Assembly (NCBI GenBank): GCA_012727955.1
Contig: JAAYGB010000024.1
Coordinates: 1 to 35,338 of the forward strand
Direction of reading: 5' to 3'
Source of the DNA: Bacillota bacterium
Lineage (GTDB): Bacteria; Bacillota; Limnochordia; DTU087; JAAYGB01
DNA: 35,338 nt
The position numbers were made by a program, and so were the translations under genes. Numbering within the stretch: position 1 is the first letter of the stretch; each line of letters opens with the position of its first letter. Under the pieces are notes generated by a model, which saw only the letters and a list, made by a program, of their open reading frames with translations, ran no database searches and was not told the origin of the DNA. Positions 19,853-28,231 of the stretch are shown piece after piece.

Positions 19853-21115
19853 ATGGCAGAGATTACTGCCCCAAGGGGTACTTACGACATCCTACCGGGA
19901 GAGTCCCGGCGATGGCAGTACGTAGAGGACATGGTTAGAGAAATCTTTCACAATTATGGATATGAAGAATTCCGTACTCCCGTTTTTGAGCATACGGAAT
20001 TGTTTGTTCGAGGGATCGGGGATGCCACCGATGTGGTGCAAAAGGAGATGTACACCTTCACTGACCGGGGGGGACGGAGCCTGACTCTTCGCCCAGAAGG
20101 TACCGCTTCGGTGGTGCGTGCCTATCTAGAACACAAACTGCAGGGAGCTTCTCAGCCCGTCAAGGTGTATTATTCCTTCCCGATGTTTCGTTACGAGCGC
20201 CCGCAGGCTGGGCGGTATCGTCAGTTCGTTCAGTTTGGGGCCGAATGCATCGGCACCGCTGACCCCATTGCCGATGTAGAGATGATCGCAGCTCCAGTAG
20301 AGTTGTACCAGAGGCTGGGCCTGCGAAAATTCCGCGTGGAGATTAATAGCATTGGCTGTCCCCAGTGTCGTCCTCGGTACCGAGAGGTATTGGTGGAGTG
20401 GCTGAAGCAGCGGAGCGAGGTTTTGTGCCAGACCTGTCAGGAGCGAATGGAGCAAAATCCCCTGCGGGTGTTGGACTGCAAGGAAGCAAGCTGCCAGGAA
20501 GCCACGGCAGAGGCCCCCTTGGTTACTGACTACCTTTGTGATGAATGTGAGACGCACTTTGCCAAGGTGCAGGATTATCTCCGGTCGCTGGAAATCCCCT
20601 TTGTGATCAATAAGAGATTGGTTCGGGGATTAGATTACTATACGAAGACAGTTTTTGAGATTATTTCCGAAGGTGTTGGAGCCCAAAGCTCCATTGCCGG
20701 CGGTGGTCGCTATGATGGGTTGGTTGAGGATGTAGGCGGACAACCTACCCCTGCTGTGGGTTTTGCCGCAGGTATGGATCGTTTGTGGCTGGCCCTGGAA
20801 TCGGAAAAGGTAGAGATACCGGTAAGTCTGGACTTTGATGTGTATGTGGCGTGTCTGGGTGACTCCGCTCGTGGTAAGGCCGTGGATCTGGCCTTTGCCC
20901 TGCGCAATGAGGGTTGCCGTGTGGACCTTGACTACCAAGGCAGGAGCCTAAAGGCTCAGCTAAAATCCGCCAATCGCAGCGGTGCCAAGGTTACCGTCAT
21001 TCTAGGAGAGGACGAGCTGCAGCGGGGAGTTGCCTCGGTGCGCAATATGGAATCGGGAGAACAACAGGAGGTTCCATTGACGGAACTATTATCCTTTTGC
21101 AAGTCTGTGCTGTAA
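19853..21115 (+). CDS. hisS: Histidyl-tRNA synthetase
   Basis: The 420-residue class II enzyme charges tRNA-His. It begins with the typical [13 protein letters not shown], has motif 2 around [20 protein letters not shown], the histidine-binding [13 protein letters not shown] and [14 protein letters not shown], and a C-terminal anticodon-binding domain (about 325-420). Class II motif 3 is in [12 protein letters not shown]. Length is usual. The ATG at 19853 follows ACGGAGGC. It pairs with aspS, 53 bp downstream, as in B. subtilis. Confidence 0.97.
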   Translation: MAEITAPRGTYDILPGESRRWQYVEDMVREIFHNYGYEEFRTPVFEHTELFVRGIGDATDVVQKEMYTFTDRGGRSLTLRPEGTASVVRAYLEHKLQGASQPVKVYYSFPMFRYERPQAGRYRQFVQFGAECIGTADPIADVEMIAAPVELYQRLGLRKFRVEINSIGCPQCRPRYREVLVEWLKQRSEVLCQTCQERMEQNPLRVLDCKEASCQEATAEAPLVTDYLCDECETHFAKVQDYLRSLEIPFVINKRLVRGLDYYTKTVFEIISEGVGAQSSIAGGGRYDGLVEDVGGQPTPAVGFAAGMDRLWLALESEKVEIPVSLDFDVYVACLGDSARGKAVDLAFALRNEGCRVDLDYQGRSLKAQLKSANRSGAKVTVILGEDELQRGVASVRNMESGEQQEVPLTELLSFCKSVL

Positions 21116-21133
21116 AAGGCCCGAAGATAAATA

Positions 21134-21171
21134 GGGAGGTGGATGGCAACTGGCGTTGCCATAGGACTATG
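21134..21171 (+). promoter_or_regulatory. aspS initiation region: Shine-Dalgarno and start separated by a hairpin
   Basis: A strong GGGAGGTG (21134-21141) is 27 bases before the best aspS ATG (21169), too far for normal use. Between them lies a perfect hairpin, GGCAAC-TGGC-GTTGCC (21145-21160). If folded, it would bring the site to within about 12 bases of the ATG. A weak TAGGA (21162-21166) is nearer. An in-frame GTG at 21139 overlaps the strong site, and an ATG at 21143 is out of frame. Confidence 0.45.
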
Positions 21172-22986
21172 GGAGAAGGAAGACAGGGTTCAACAACATG
21201 GCAGTTGCCCACTCATTATTGTGGGCAGTTGCGGAGCGAGCACGTGGGTCAGGTGGTTTCCCTTTGCGGTTGGGTGAATACCCGGCGAGATCACGGTGGT
21301 GTGATCTTCATCGACCTGCGGGATCGGACGGGTCTAGTACAAGTTGTCTTTAATCCACAGGAAATCGACGCTGAAACCTTTGCTATAGCCGAAAAACTTC
21401 GGGGAGAATTCGTAATTAATGCCGTTGGACGGGTGAGGGCCCGATGGGAGGGGAACGTCAACCCCAATTTAGCCACCGGCGAGATCGAGATAGTTGCCTC
21501 CGAGTTACATATCCTCAACCGCTCAGCAACGCCTCCCTTTGCCGTGGATGGTAAGAGCAACGTCGACGAGAGTCTGCGGTTGAAATACCGATACTTGGAC
21601 CTGCGGCGCCCGGAAATGCAGGAGATTCTCATGATGCGGCATCGAGTGATGCAGATAGCGCGACGGTATCTTGACGAGCATGGATTCTTGGAGATCGAGA
21701 CTCCCTTGCTGGGTAAGAATACTCCCGAGGGTGCCCGCAGCTTCCTGGTGCCCAGCAGGCTGCACTTGGGTAGTTTTTACGCGCTGCCGCAATCGCCGCA
21801 GCTCTTTAAGCAGTTGTTGATGGTCAGTGGCTTTGACCGCTATTTCCAAATTGCCCGCTGCCTCAGGGATGAAGACTTCCGGGCCGATCGGCAGCCGGAG
21901 TTTACCCAGATTGACGCGGAGATGTCCTTCGTCGATCGGGAGGTAGTGATGGAAGTTATGGAGGGAATGATCCGGCGGATCTTTGCGGAGACCATCGGTG
22001 TTACCCTTCCAGACCCGGTGCCTCGCATGAGCTATGATGAGGCCATGAATCGCTTTGGCTCCGATCGACCGGATACCCGCTTTGGACTGGAGCTAGTGGA
22101 TGTTTCCGAAGTTGTGGCCAATTGCGGTTTCGGTATCTTTACCAATACCGTAGCCTCCGGTGGAACCGTTCGGGGAATCAATGCCGTCGGTTGCGGTGAG
22201 AAGTTTGCTCGCCGGGAAATCGACGAGCTGGTGGACTTGGCCGGGAAACACGGTGCCAAGGGTCTAGCCTGGATGATCGCCACGGAAGAGGGAGCCCGGG
22301 GTTCCATCGTCAAGTTTTTCGCCGAGGAGGAACTGAGAAGGCTGCTGGAGGCAATGGAAGCCAAGCCCGGGGACCTGTTGCTGTTTGTCGCGGACAGAGA
22401 GAAGGTAGCTTTGGATGTTCTGGGCCGGTTGCGTCTCTATCTAGGAGACAAGCTGGGCCTCATTGACGAGTCTCGCTTTGATTTCCTCTGGGTGATCGAT
22501 TGGCCGCTGCTGGAATATGATGAGACGGAAAAGCGGTACGTTGCCGCCCACCATCCCTTCACAGCACCGATGGATGAGGACCTTCCTCTGCTGAAGACCG
22601 ACCCCAGTAAAGTCCGGGCCAAGGCCTATGACTTGGTAATCAATGGGTACGAGGTTGGTGGCGGCAGCATCAGGATCCATACCCGTGAGGTACAGGAAGC
22701 GATGTTCGAAGTTCTTGGCTTTTCTCCGGAGCGGGCCGAGGCCAGCTTTGGCTTTTTGCTCGAGGCCTTTGAATACGGAGCACCCCCCCATGGTGGGATC
22801 GCCTTTGGAATGGATCGGTTGATCATGTTGCTCACCGGGCGGGACAACATTCGCGACGTCATTGCCTTCCCCAAAACTGCCAGCGGCGCTGACCTCTTGG
22901 CCGATGCTCCCGCGGAAATTTCCTCGGAACAGTTACGGGAGCTGGGGTTGCGACTGGCCCCGGAGGTCGAGACGGGACGGGAGTAG
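21169..22986 (+). CDS. aspS: Aspartyl-tRNA synthetase (probably non-discriminating Asp/Asn type undetermined)
   Basis: The 605-residue class IIb enzyme charges tRNA with aspartate. The N-terminal OB anticodon-binding domain reads [24 protein letters not shown]. Catalytic motifs follow: [44 protein letters not shown], motif 2 in [19 protein letters not shown], and motif 3 in [17 protein letters not shown] insertion domain (about 300-430) marks the bacterial type. The frame is open to 21097; homologues start near THYCG, so the ATG at 21169 is the best of several imperfect starts. Whether the enzyme also makes Asp-tRNA-Asn depends on gatCAB, which is not in the window. Confidence 0.95.
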   Translation: MGEGRQGSTTWQLPTHYCGQLRSEHVGQVVSLCGWVNTRRDHGGVIFIDLRDRTGLVQVVFNPQEIDAETFAIAEKLRGEFVINAVGRVRARWEGNVNPNLATGEIEIVASELHILNRSATPPFAVDGKSNVDESLRLKYRYLDLRRPEMQEILMMRHRVMQIARRYLDEHGFLEIETPLLGKNTPEGARSFLVPSRLHLGSFYALPQSPQLFKQLLMVSGFDRYFQIARCLRDEDFRADRQPEFTQIDAEMSFVDREVVMEVMEGMIRRIFAETIGVTLPDPVPRMSYDEAMNRFGSDRPDTRFGLELVDVSEVVANCGFGIFTNTVASGGTVRGINAVGCGEKFARREIDELVDLAGKHGAKGLAWMIATEEGARGSIVKFFAEEELRRLLEAMEAKPGDLLLFVADREKVALDVLGRLRLYLGDKLGLIDESRFDFLWVIDWPLLEYDETEKRYVAAHHPFTAPMDEDLPLLKTDPSKVRAKAYDLVINGYEVGGGSIRIHTREVQEAMFEVLGFSPERAEASFGFLLEAFEYGAPPHGGIAFGMDRLIMLLTGRDNIRDVIAFPKTASGADLLADAPAEISSEQLRELGLRLAPEVETGRE

Positions 22987-22991
22987 CAGAT

Positions 22992-23023
22992 GCCGCCCTT
23001 GGATGCAAGGGGCATGTGGCGGC
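22992..23023 (+). other. Hairpin after aspS
   Basis: GCCGCC (22992-22997) pairs with GGCGGC (23018-23023), with an inner CTTG-gatg-CAAG. It starts five bases after the aspS stop. No T-run follows, so it may be a 3'-end stabiliser or a Rho-independent site of poor quality. The stretch 23024-23115 beyond it shows nothing recognisable. Confidence 0.4.
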
Positions 23024-23115
23024 GAAATAGCCGCTAAACTCTGGAAAGACAGCGAATCCCTGAGATGTTTGGGGCTAATCGTTAAGAATGTGTGAATTTT
23101 ACTAGAAATCAACTC

Positions 23116-23144
23116 TTGCGAGGCCTTCTACCCTGTGGTATTAT
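23116..23144 (+). promoter_or_regulatory. Extended -10 promoter upstream of the 6S RNA locus
   Basis: TTGCGA (23116-23121) and TATTAT (23139-23144) are 17 bp apart, and TG at 23136-23137 one base before the -10 makes it an extended -10. Transcription would start near 23151, about 75 bases upstream of the 6S core. Confidence 0.6.
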
Positions 23145-23150
23145 GAATGT

Positions 23151-23226
23151 GCGGTCGGGGAAACCCCGGCCACAGGGATAAAACAGAGACTTTGCAAGGG
23201 CAAAGTGAAGGATTAAGTCAATATTG
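23151..23226 (+). other. Structured 5' leader of the 6S precursor
   Basis: No ORF is present. Two stable hairpins are visible: GGTCGGGG-AAA-CCCCGGCC (23153-23171) and ACTTTGC-AAGG-GCAAAGT (23189-23206). In addition CACAGGG (23171-23177) is complementary to CCC-ta-CTGTG (23227-23236), the 5' strand of the proposed 6S closing stem. The leader could thus refold the precursor or guide its processing. Function is inferred. Confidence 0.45.
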
Positions 23227-23401
23227 CCCTACTGTGTTCGTGGTCAAGCTGGCTTTGTTATGAGCCAACACCATAACAAAGGGAGCTTGGCTCTACCGGT
23301 GGCGTGCAAGCCCCTCAGCGGGGACGCATAAAGCCGGTGGGAGAGCACCCACCTGCATAGAGCAGGTTCATCAACGGCCAGTCATCAGCGGCATGGTGGG
23401 G
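23227..23401 (+). ncRNA. ssrS: 6S RNA (candidate, RNA polymerase-binding)
   Basis: The 175-base core folds by eye into the 6S plan. The closing stem CCCTACTGTG (23227-23236) pairs with CATGGTGGGG (23392-23401) over ten contiguous pairs including G-U. The central bubble has UUCGUGGUCAAG on the 5' side and UCAUCAGCGG on the 3' side; the junctions UG/UUCG and GCGG/CA match those of E. coli 6S RNA. CTGGC (23249-23253) pairs with GCCAG (23377-23381) to open the terminal arm, which contains a side hairpin TTTGTTATG/CATAACAAA (23254-23280), GCTCT-ACCGG (23290-23299) with CCGGT-GGG-AGAGC (23334-23346), a CCCC-tcagc-GGGG tip, and ACCTGC-ataga-GCAGGT. Position between aspS and tcdA agrees with B. subtilis 6S-1 as I recall it. 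6S RNA mimics an open promoter and sequesters sigma-A RNA polymerase. The side hairpins make the arm less rod-like than usual, so other structured RNAs remain possible. Confidence 0.68.
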
Positions 23402-23410
23402 ATACCTAAC

Positions 23411-23464
23411 CCGGGTTCTTCCAGTATCAACCTTCTAGGTTGGTAGGGGAGGAACCCGGTTTTG
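23411..23464 (+). terminator. Intrinsic terminator of the 6S RNA locus
   Basis: CCGGGTTCTTCC (23411-23422) pairs with GGAGGAACCCGG (23448-23459), capped by an inner stem CAACCT-tct-AGGTTG (23428-23442), and TTTTGTT follows at 23460. It separates the RNA from tcdA. Confidence 0.85.
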
Positions 23465-23532
23465 TTATAGAGAATTTTGTTAGGTGGCTTAGGTTATATC
23501 TATCTGCAGTAGGGTATGGAGGAATCGAAGGA

Positions 23533-24258
23533 ATGACGCTAAGGCAACAAAGTCTATTTGCCAGAACGCAGATGCTTCTGGGCGCTGAGGGTCTGGCCCG
23601 ATTAAGGGACAGCACCGTGGCGGTGTTTGGAGTGGGAGGGGTCGGCTCCTTTGCCGTGGAGGCCTTGGCTAGGGCTGGAATTGGGCATTTGATCATCTTT
23701 GATCACGACGTAGTGGACGTCACCAACATTAATCGACAGTTACCGGCCTTGGTAAGCACCGTGGGCCAGCCTAAAGCCCAGTTGATGGCAGCCAGGGTAT
23801 CGGAGATTAATCCCGATGCCAAGGTGGAGGCAAGGGTTGAGATGTTTACGGAAACCGACGTCGACCTGATCAACCCGGAGTGGGACTACGTGGTTGATGC
23901 CATTGACATGGTTTCCGCTAAGGTAGCGCTGATTGCCGGGTGTGTCGAGAAGCAGGTGCCAATTGTGGCTGCCATGGGGGCGGGCAACAAGTTGGATCCA
24001 ACTCGCTTCTTGGTAGAGGACATTAGCAAGACCCACACCTGCCCCTTGGCTAAGGTTGTTCGGCAGAAGCTGCGACAGCGGGGCATTGATCATGGGGTCA
24101 AGGTAGTCTTTTCAACGGAACGGCCGCAAACCCCACACTATCCCGAGGGTCAGCCAGGGAAGCGGGTTCCCGGAAGTGTTTCCTACGTTCCTCCGGTGGC
24201 GGGAATGATTCTTGCCAGCGTAGTAGTCAATGACCTGGTGGGGGCTAGCAAGGGGTAA
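23533..24258 (+). CDS. tcdA: tRNA threonylcarbamoyladenosine dehydratase TcdA
   Basis: The 241-residue ThiF/E1-superfamily protein has the ATP-binding GVGGVGS (33-39), DHDVVDVTNINRQ, DAIDMVSAKVALI and, near the C-terminus, PPVAGMILASVVVNDL. These match TcdA (CsdL, B. subtilis YrvM), which cyclises t6A37 of tRNA to the hydantoin form ct6A using ATP. ThiF/MoeB relatives share the fold, but the tcdA-rarA-rrf2-iscS context favours TcdA; its E. coli partner is a cysteine desulfurase system. The ATG at 23533 follows GGAGG (23518-23522); the frame is open further upstream into the terminator and that part is unlikely to be coding. Confidence 0.9.
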   Translation: MTLRQQSLFARTQMLLGAEGLARLRDSTVAVFGVGGVGSFAVEALARAGIGHLIIFDHDVVDVTNINRQLPALVSTVGQPKAQLMAARVSEINPDAKVEARVEMFTETDVDLINPEWDYVVDAIDMVSAKVALIAGCVEKQVPIVAAMGAGNKLDPTRFLVEDISKTHTCPLAKVVRQKLRQRGIDHGVKVVFSTERPQTPHYPEGQPGKRVPGSVSYVPPVAGMILASVVVNDLVGASKG

Positions 24259-24290
24259 GGCATAGGAATGGCGTTGGTGAGGAGGGGGAG

Positions 24291-25634
24291 TTGTTGCTGG
24301 ATTTATTTGCAAGTGCCAATGACAAGGCCAAGCAGGATGCTGCGCCCTTAGCGGTTCGGATGCGACCCAAGGACTTCGCAGAGTTCGAGGCCCAGCATCA
24401 CATCGTTGGCGAGGGCAGCCTACTGCGGCGGGCTATCGAGGCTGATCGCCTTCAGTCGATGATCCTGTATGGACCGCCGGGCACCGGTAAGACCACTCTG
24501 GCGGAAATCGTGGCCCAGCAAACCAAGGCTCGGTTTGTTAGCCTCAATGCGGTGATGGCCGGAGTTAAGGATATTAAGGCGGTGGTGACTGAGGCGGAAA
24601 ATGAGCTAACCTACTATGGGCGCAAGACTATTCTCTTTATCGATGAGATCCACCGCTTCAACAAGGCCCAACAGGATGCATTGTTGCCCTTTGTGGAGAA
24701 GGGTGTGGTGATCCTCATCGGGGCGACGACGGAGAACCCGATGTTTACCGTCAACAAAGCCCTTTTGTCCCGCTCACGCATCTTTCAGCTCCATCCCCTG
24801 CCCCAGGATGCCATGAAGCGCCTGTTACACAGAGCACTTACCGACACTGACAAGGGCCTGGGCCAGTATCGGGCACAGGTTGATCCCCAAGCCCTGGAAC
24901 ATATCATTCAAGTGGCCGGTGGTGACGCCCGCAGTGCCCTGAACGCGCTGGAACTGGCGGTTCTTACCACCGCCCCCGGTGGCGATGGTAACAGGCATAT
25001 TACACTGGAGATAGCCGAGCAGGCAATTCAGCGACGGAGGGTCAACTACACCAAGGACGGCGATGAGCATTACGATGTAATCAGTGCCTTCATTAAATCC
25101 ATTCGGGGTTCCGATCCCCAGGCGGCCATCTATTGGCTGGCTCGTATGCTCTATGCCGGGGAAGACCCGGAGTATATCGGCCGGCGCCTGTTGATCTCCG
25201 CGGCGGAGGACATTGGATTGGCTGATCCCGCTGCTTTGGGGGTAGCGGTCAGCGCGGTGCAGGCCTTTGAACGGCTGGGAATGCCGGAGGGACGAATTCC
25301 CTTGGCCCAAGCCACCATTTATTTGGCCTTGGCGCCGAAGAGTAATTCTGCGTACTTGGCTTTGGATGCTGCTTTGCAAGCGGTGGAGCAGGGAACCGAC
25401 GATGGTGTCCCCAATCACCTGCGGGATGGAAGTAGTGGGGGAATGGAGCGCCTGGGTTTGGGTAGGGGCTATTTGTACCCCCATGATTACCCCAATCATT
25501 GGGTGGATCAGGAGTATCTCCCTGAAGGTCTTCAAGGACAGTGTTTCTATCATCCATCAACCCAAGGGGAGGAAAAGAAGCTAGCCCAGGTGTGGCAGGA
25601 AAGAAGGTCCGGTGGTGAGAGGTCTCGATCCTAG
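24291..25634 (+). CDS. rarA: Replication-associated recombination protein RarA (MgsA)
   Basis: The 447-residue AAA+ ATPase shows Walker [10 protein letters not shown] (61-69), Walker B FIDEIHRF (116-123), sensor 1 [23 protein letters not shown], and the family tail [30 protein letters not shown]-like [12 protein letters not shown] and [18 protein letters not shown]. RarA tetramers act at stalled forks with SSB and recombination proteins. AGGAGG at 24280-24285 serves two adjacent TTG codons (24291 and 24294); homologues begin MDLF, so 24294 or even the CTG at 24297 are alternatives. Its TAG stop overlaps the stop of a minus-strand small gene. Order aspS-tcdA-rarA-rrf2-iscS is conserved with B. 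subtilis. Confidence 0.95.
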   Translation: MLLDLFASANDKAKQDAAPLAVRMRPKDFAEFEAQHHIVGEGSLLRRAIEADRLQSMILYGPPGTGKTTLAEIVAQQTKARFVSLNAVMAGVKDIKAVVTEAENELTYYGRKTILFIDEIHRFNKAQQDALLPFVEKGVVILIGATTENPMFTVNKALLSRSRIFQLHPLPQDAMKRLLHRALTDTDKGLGQYRAQVDPQALEHIIQVAGGDARSALNALELAVLTTAPGGDGNRHITLEIAEQAIQRRRVNYTKDGDEHYDVISAFIKSIRGSDPQAAIYWLARMLYAGEDPEYIGRRLLISAAEDIGLADPAALGVAVSAVQAFERLGMPEGRIPLAQATIYLALAPKSNSAYLALDAALQAVEQGTDDGVPNHLRDGSSGGMERLGLGRGYLYPHDYPNHWVDQEYLPEGLQGQCFYHPSTQGEEKKLAQVWQERRSGGERSRS

Positions 25635-25804
25635 GCCAGCCGATCCAAATTGGCCTGTAGGTCCCTAAACATTAAAACTAGCGCGGTCACGATAAGGCTG
25701 AGGAAAAAGAAGGTGGAAAAGACACCGAGATATAGGCGATACCGAGAAGGTATTTTAGGAAAAAGCCTTCTTGTTTTCCGTGATTTCCCACTGGCTTTAG
25801 ACAC
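25631..25804 (-). CDS. Small single-span membrane protein, 57 residues, unknown function
   Basis: Reading the minus strand from a GTG at 25804 gives MSKASGKSRKTRRLFPKIPS, a highly basic N-terminus of about 25 residues, then one hydrophobic span (YLGVFSTFFFLSLIVTALVL, about 25-45) and a short polar tail [19 protein letters not shown] lies six bases upstream of the start on the minus strand (ribosome site at about 25811-25816). The TAG stop overlaps that of rarA within the palindrome CTAG (25631-25634), so the two genes converge without a spacer. The basic N-terminus predicts N-in topology. I do not recognise the family. The ribosome site, membrane-protein composition and fit to the gap support it as real; there is no homologue evidence here. 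Confidence 0.6.
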   Translation of the reverse strand: MSKASGKSRKTRRLFPKIPSRYRLYLGVFSTFFFLSLIVTALVLMFRDLQANLDRLA

Positions 25805-25930
25805 TGTGCACCCTCCATACTCATAGCTGATCAGATCAGTTCGGGTTGCGATAACGAACTCCTGCCGCCGGGGCTTTCTCTTCGGAGGGCAGTGCTGGAT
25901 TAGAGGGAGATAAATAGCAAAACCTTATTA
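25805..25930. other. Divergent control region with two inverted repeats
   Basis: Between the 57-aa gene and the rrf2 promoter lie two inverted repeats: AGTTCG/CGAACT (25838-25843 and 25855-25860) and CTGCC-g-CCG/CGG-a-GGGCAG (25862-25870 and 25883-25892). Neither is followed by a T-run on either strand. They may be protein-binding sites or leader structures of the minus-strand gene. Nothing else is recognisable. Confidence 0.35.
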
Positions 25931-25959
25931 TTGACAGTATTGAACCGGTGTGATAGGAT
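25931..25959 (+). promoter_or_regulatory. Sigma-A promoter of the Fe-S operon
   Basis: Perfect TTGACA (25931-25936), 17 bp spacer, TAGGAT (25954-25959). The leader to the rrf2 start at 26019 is about 53 bases and contains an imperfect inverted repeat AATCC...GGAATT (25970-25992) that could be the operator for the regulator encoded next; that part is speculative. Confidence 0.7.
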
Positions 25960-26018
25960 AAGTCTGGTAAATCCAATGTGTTTACTCGGAATTAAAACGC
26001 CAGGAGGAGTTCGACTAG

Positions 26019-26471
26019 ATGCGTATTTCAACAAAAGGGGAGTACGGGCTCCGGGCTATGCTAGATCTGGCTTTGCACTATGGAGAAGGGCCGATTTCCC
26101 TGAGAACTATAGCCGAGCGTCAAGACATATCCGATCACTACCTGGAGCAACTGATGGCTAGTCTGCGTAAGGCTGGTTTGGTGACCAGTGTCAGGGGAGC
26201 ACAGGGTGGCTATCAACTGGCCAAGGATCCGCAGCAGATGACAGTCGGTGAGGTTATTCGAGTGTTGGAAGGCCCGATTTCTCCCATGGCCTGTGTAGAT
26301 GAAGATGACAGTGAACCCTGTAGGCAGCAGGAAGGCTGTGCCACCCGAGAATTATGGAAACGGCTGCGGGATTCCATGACCGATGTACTTGATTCCACAA
26401 CCCTGGAGGATCTAAAGCAGAGGGCATTGGCCATGAATTCGGGGGCAGACTCTTTTATGTATCACATCTAA
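26019..26471 (+). CDS. Rrf2-family regulator, IscR-like with three cysteines
   Basis: The 150-residue protein opens with MRISTKGEYGLRAMLDLA, the Rrf2 winged-helix domain (about 1-80) with ISDHYLEQLMASLRKAGLVTSVRGAQGGYQLA as recognition and wing. C92, C101 and C107 (ACVDEDDSEPCRQQEGC, then ATRELW) match the [2Fe-2S]-binding loop of IscR; B. subtilis CymR, found at the same place in the order, lacks such a cluster. With iscS and iscU directly downstream it is likely a cluster-sensing repressor of Fe-S assembly. Cysteine-metabolism control as in CymR is the alternative. AGGAGGAG precedes the ATG by 9 bases. Confidence 0.88.
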   Translation: MRISTKGEYGLRAMLDLALHYGEGPISLRTIAERQDISDHYLEQLMASLRKAGLVTSVRGAQGGYQLAKDPQQMTVGEVIRVLEGPISPMACVDEDDSEPCRQQEGCATRELWKRLRDSMTDVLDSTTLEDLKQRALAMNSGADSFMYHI

Positions 26472-26512
26472 ACCCACTTTGGGGTACACCGAAGAGAATT
26501 GAGGGCATTCAC

Positions 26513-27676
26513 GTGGAGGAATTAATCTATCTGGACCATGCGGCAACTACTCCGATGCGGTCGGAGGTAAAGGAAGCGATGTTGCCTTATCTATCGGAGC
26601 ATTATGGCAATCCCTCCAGCATCTATCGAATCGGCAGAGAGGCCAGAGCCGCTGTTGACGAGGCACGGGAGACGGTGGCAGATATCTTGGGGGCCATGCC
26701 CAAGGAGATTGTGTTTACCAGTGGAGGTTCGGAAGCCGATAATCAAGCCATCTTTGGTGTTGCTCTCGCTAATCGATCCAAGGGGAAACACATTATCACC
26801 ACAGCAATTGAGCATCACGCGGTCTTGCACACGGTAGAGTATCTGGAAAAGCTGGGATATAAAATCACCATCCTTCCCGTTGATTCCGACGGGTTAGTGG
26901 ATCCCGAGTCGGTGCGTCAGGCCCTGACCGATGAGACCATCCTCGTTTCCATCATTTACGGCAACAATGAAATCGGGACCATTCAACCGATTAAGGAGAT
27001 CTCCAGTATACTTAAGGGCCACCAAGCGGTGTTTCATACCGATGGGGTGCAAGCTGTGGGGCACATTCCCATTGATGTGGTGGATCTAGGAGTCGACATG
27101 TTGTCCTTGTCGGCCCACAAGTTCTATGGGCCCAAGGGCGTAGGGGCACTGTATGTTCGACGGGGAGTGAGATTTTCACCGTTGATTCATGGTGGGGCCC
27201 AGGAAAATGGCCATCGTGCCGGGACGGAAAATGTGGCAGGGATCGTAGGCCTGGCCAAGGCCTTGGAGTTGGCGACGGAGGAGATGGAGTCAGAGAGTGC
27301 TCGCCTCACGGAATTACGGGACTATCTGATCGAGGGTCTGGAGTCTCAGGTGCCCCATATGCGAGTTAACGGGCATCGTACTCGGCGGCTACCGGGCAAC
27401 GTCAATGTCTGTTTTCGGTACATTGAAGGGGAGTCTTTGCTGCTGAATCTGGATATGAACAACATCGCGGCGTCCAGTGGTTCTGCTTGCACCTCCGGTT
27501 CCTTGGAGCCTTCCCATGTGCTGTTGGCCTTGGGGCTTCCCCACGAAATTGCCCATGGTTCATTGCGGATGACCCTGGGTAGGGATACGACCAAGGAAGA
27601 AATCGACCGCGTGCTAGAGATTCTGCCCGGAATAGTTGATAAACTGAGGAAAATGTCGCCGCTGTACAACGATTAG
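26513..27676 (+). CDS. iscS: Cysteine desulfurase (IscS/NifS)
   Basis: The 387-residue PLP enzyme supplies sulfur for Fe-S clusters and tRNA thiolation. It begins IYLDHAATTPM, has the PLP-lysine K203 in SLSAHKFYGPKGVGALYVRRG, H101 in EHHAVLH and the persulfide cysteine C326 in SSGSACTSGSLEPSHVL, which places it in class I (IscS/NifS, not SufS). The GTG at 26513 follows GAGGG; it is 42 bp after the regulator. Co-transcription with iscU indicates the assembly role; trmU, the usual partner in B. subtilis at this position, is absent. Confidence 0.95.
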   Translation: MEELIYLDHAATTPMRSEVKEAMLPYLSEHYGNPSSIYRIGREARAAVDEARETVADILGAMPKEIVFTSGGSEADNQAIFGVALANRSKGKHIITTAIEHHAVLHTVEYLEKLGYKITILPVDSDGLVDPESVRQALTDETILVSIIYGNNEIGTIQPIKEISSILKGHQAVFHTDGVQAVGHIPIDVVDLGVDMLSLSAHKFYGPKGVGALYVRRGVRFSPLIHGGAQENGHRAGTENVAGIVGLAKALELATEEMESESARLTELRDYLIEGLESQVPHMRVNGHRTRRLPGNVNVCFRYIEGESLLLNLDMNNIAASSGSACTSGSLEPSHVLLALGLPHEIAHGSLRMTLGRDTTKEEIDRVLEILPGIVDKLRKMSPLYND

Positions 27677-27704
27677 GCACCAGCAAGGGGAGGGGATTTT
27701 AGAG

Positions 27705-28097
27705 ATGTATTCGGACAAGGTGATGGACCACTTCAACAACCCTCGTAATGTCGGCGAAATTCCGGATGCCGACGGGATTGGTGAAGTAGGCAATGCTACC
27801 TGTGGGGACATTATGAAAATCTGGATTAAGGTTGATGATCAGGATCGCATCATAGATTGTAAGTTCAAGACCTTTGGCTGTGGCGCCGCCATTGCTACCA
27901 GCAGCATGGTGACGGAGATGGCCATCGGTAAGACCTTGGATGAGGCTTGGCAGGTAACCAACAAGGCTGTGGCCGATGCCCTCGATGGGTTGCCTCCAGT
28001 CAAGATGCACTGCTCCAATTTGGCTGCCGATGCATTGCGCAAAGCCATCGAGGATCTGAGAAGTAAGCGGGAAGCTAAGGCTTCGGTGGAAGGATAA
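27705..28097 (+). CDS. iscU: Fe-S cluster scaffold protein IscU/NifU N-terminal type
   Basis: The 130-residue product begins MYSDKVMDHFNNPRNVGEI and keeps the three cluster cysteines C33 (ATCGD, with D35), C59 (FGCGAAIATSS) and C103 (KMHCSNLA). The last 25 residues are a charged tail. It assembles clusters on sulfur from IscS. The PVKMHCS motif is near the LPPVK chaperone-recognition site typical of IscU, which is present here. GGGGAGGGG lies upstream of the ATG at 27705. A strong terminator closes the rrf2-iscS-iscU operon. Confidence 0.95.
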   Translation: MYSDKVMDHFNNPRNVGEIPDADGIGEVGNATCGDIMKIWIKVDDQDRIIDCKFKTFGCGAAIATSSMVTEMAIGKTLDEAWQVTNKAVADALDGLPPVKMHCSNLAADALRKAIEDLRSKREAKASVEG

Positions 28098-28140
28098 CAT
28101 TGGCCTTTGCGGCTATTATAGTATCATTCTCCAGCAAGTG

Positions 28141-28170
28141 GCACACGGTTGTTCCGTGTGCTTGTTTTTT
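28141..28170 (+). terminator. Intrinsic terminator after iscU
   Basis: GCACACGG (28141-28148), loop TTGTT, CCGTGTGC (28154-28161) followed by TTGTTTTTTG. Confidence 0.92.
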
Positions 28171-28231
28171 GTCCTCTCAGCAGCGGACATACTATTGATG
28201 GAGTTGTTCATCGGTAAGTGAGGGATCCACC

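Noticed and set aside
23300-23335. Resemblance to a c-di-GMP-I (GEMM) riboswitch: GCAAGCC...GGGGACGCATAAAGCC
   Set aside because: The GACGC-AAAGCC block has two extra bases, the tetraloop-receptor partner helix is missing, and the segment is better explained as the tip of the 6S terminal arm.
23380-23462. T-box antiterminator before tcdA (GGTGG...ACC then terminator)
   Set aside because: The AGGGTGGNACCGCG motif is not matched, no specifier stem is visible, and tcdA is not an aminoacylation or amino-acid gene.
23030-23470. RNase P RNA, SRP RNA or tmRNA in the aspS-tcdA gap
   Set aside because: GTGTTCGTG and CTGAGATG recall RNase P, but the P4 GAGGAAAGTCC block and its 3' partner are absent. 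No SRP GGAAG/AGCA loop, and no tag reading frame or tRNA-like ends for tmRNA.
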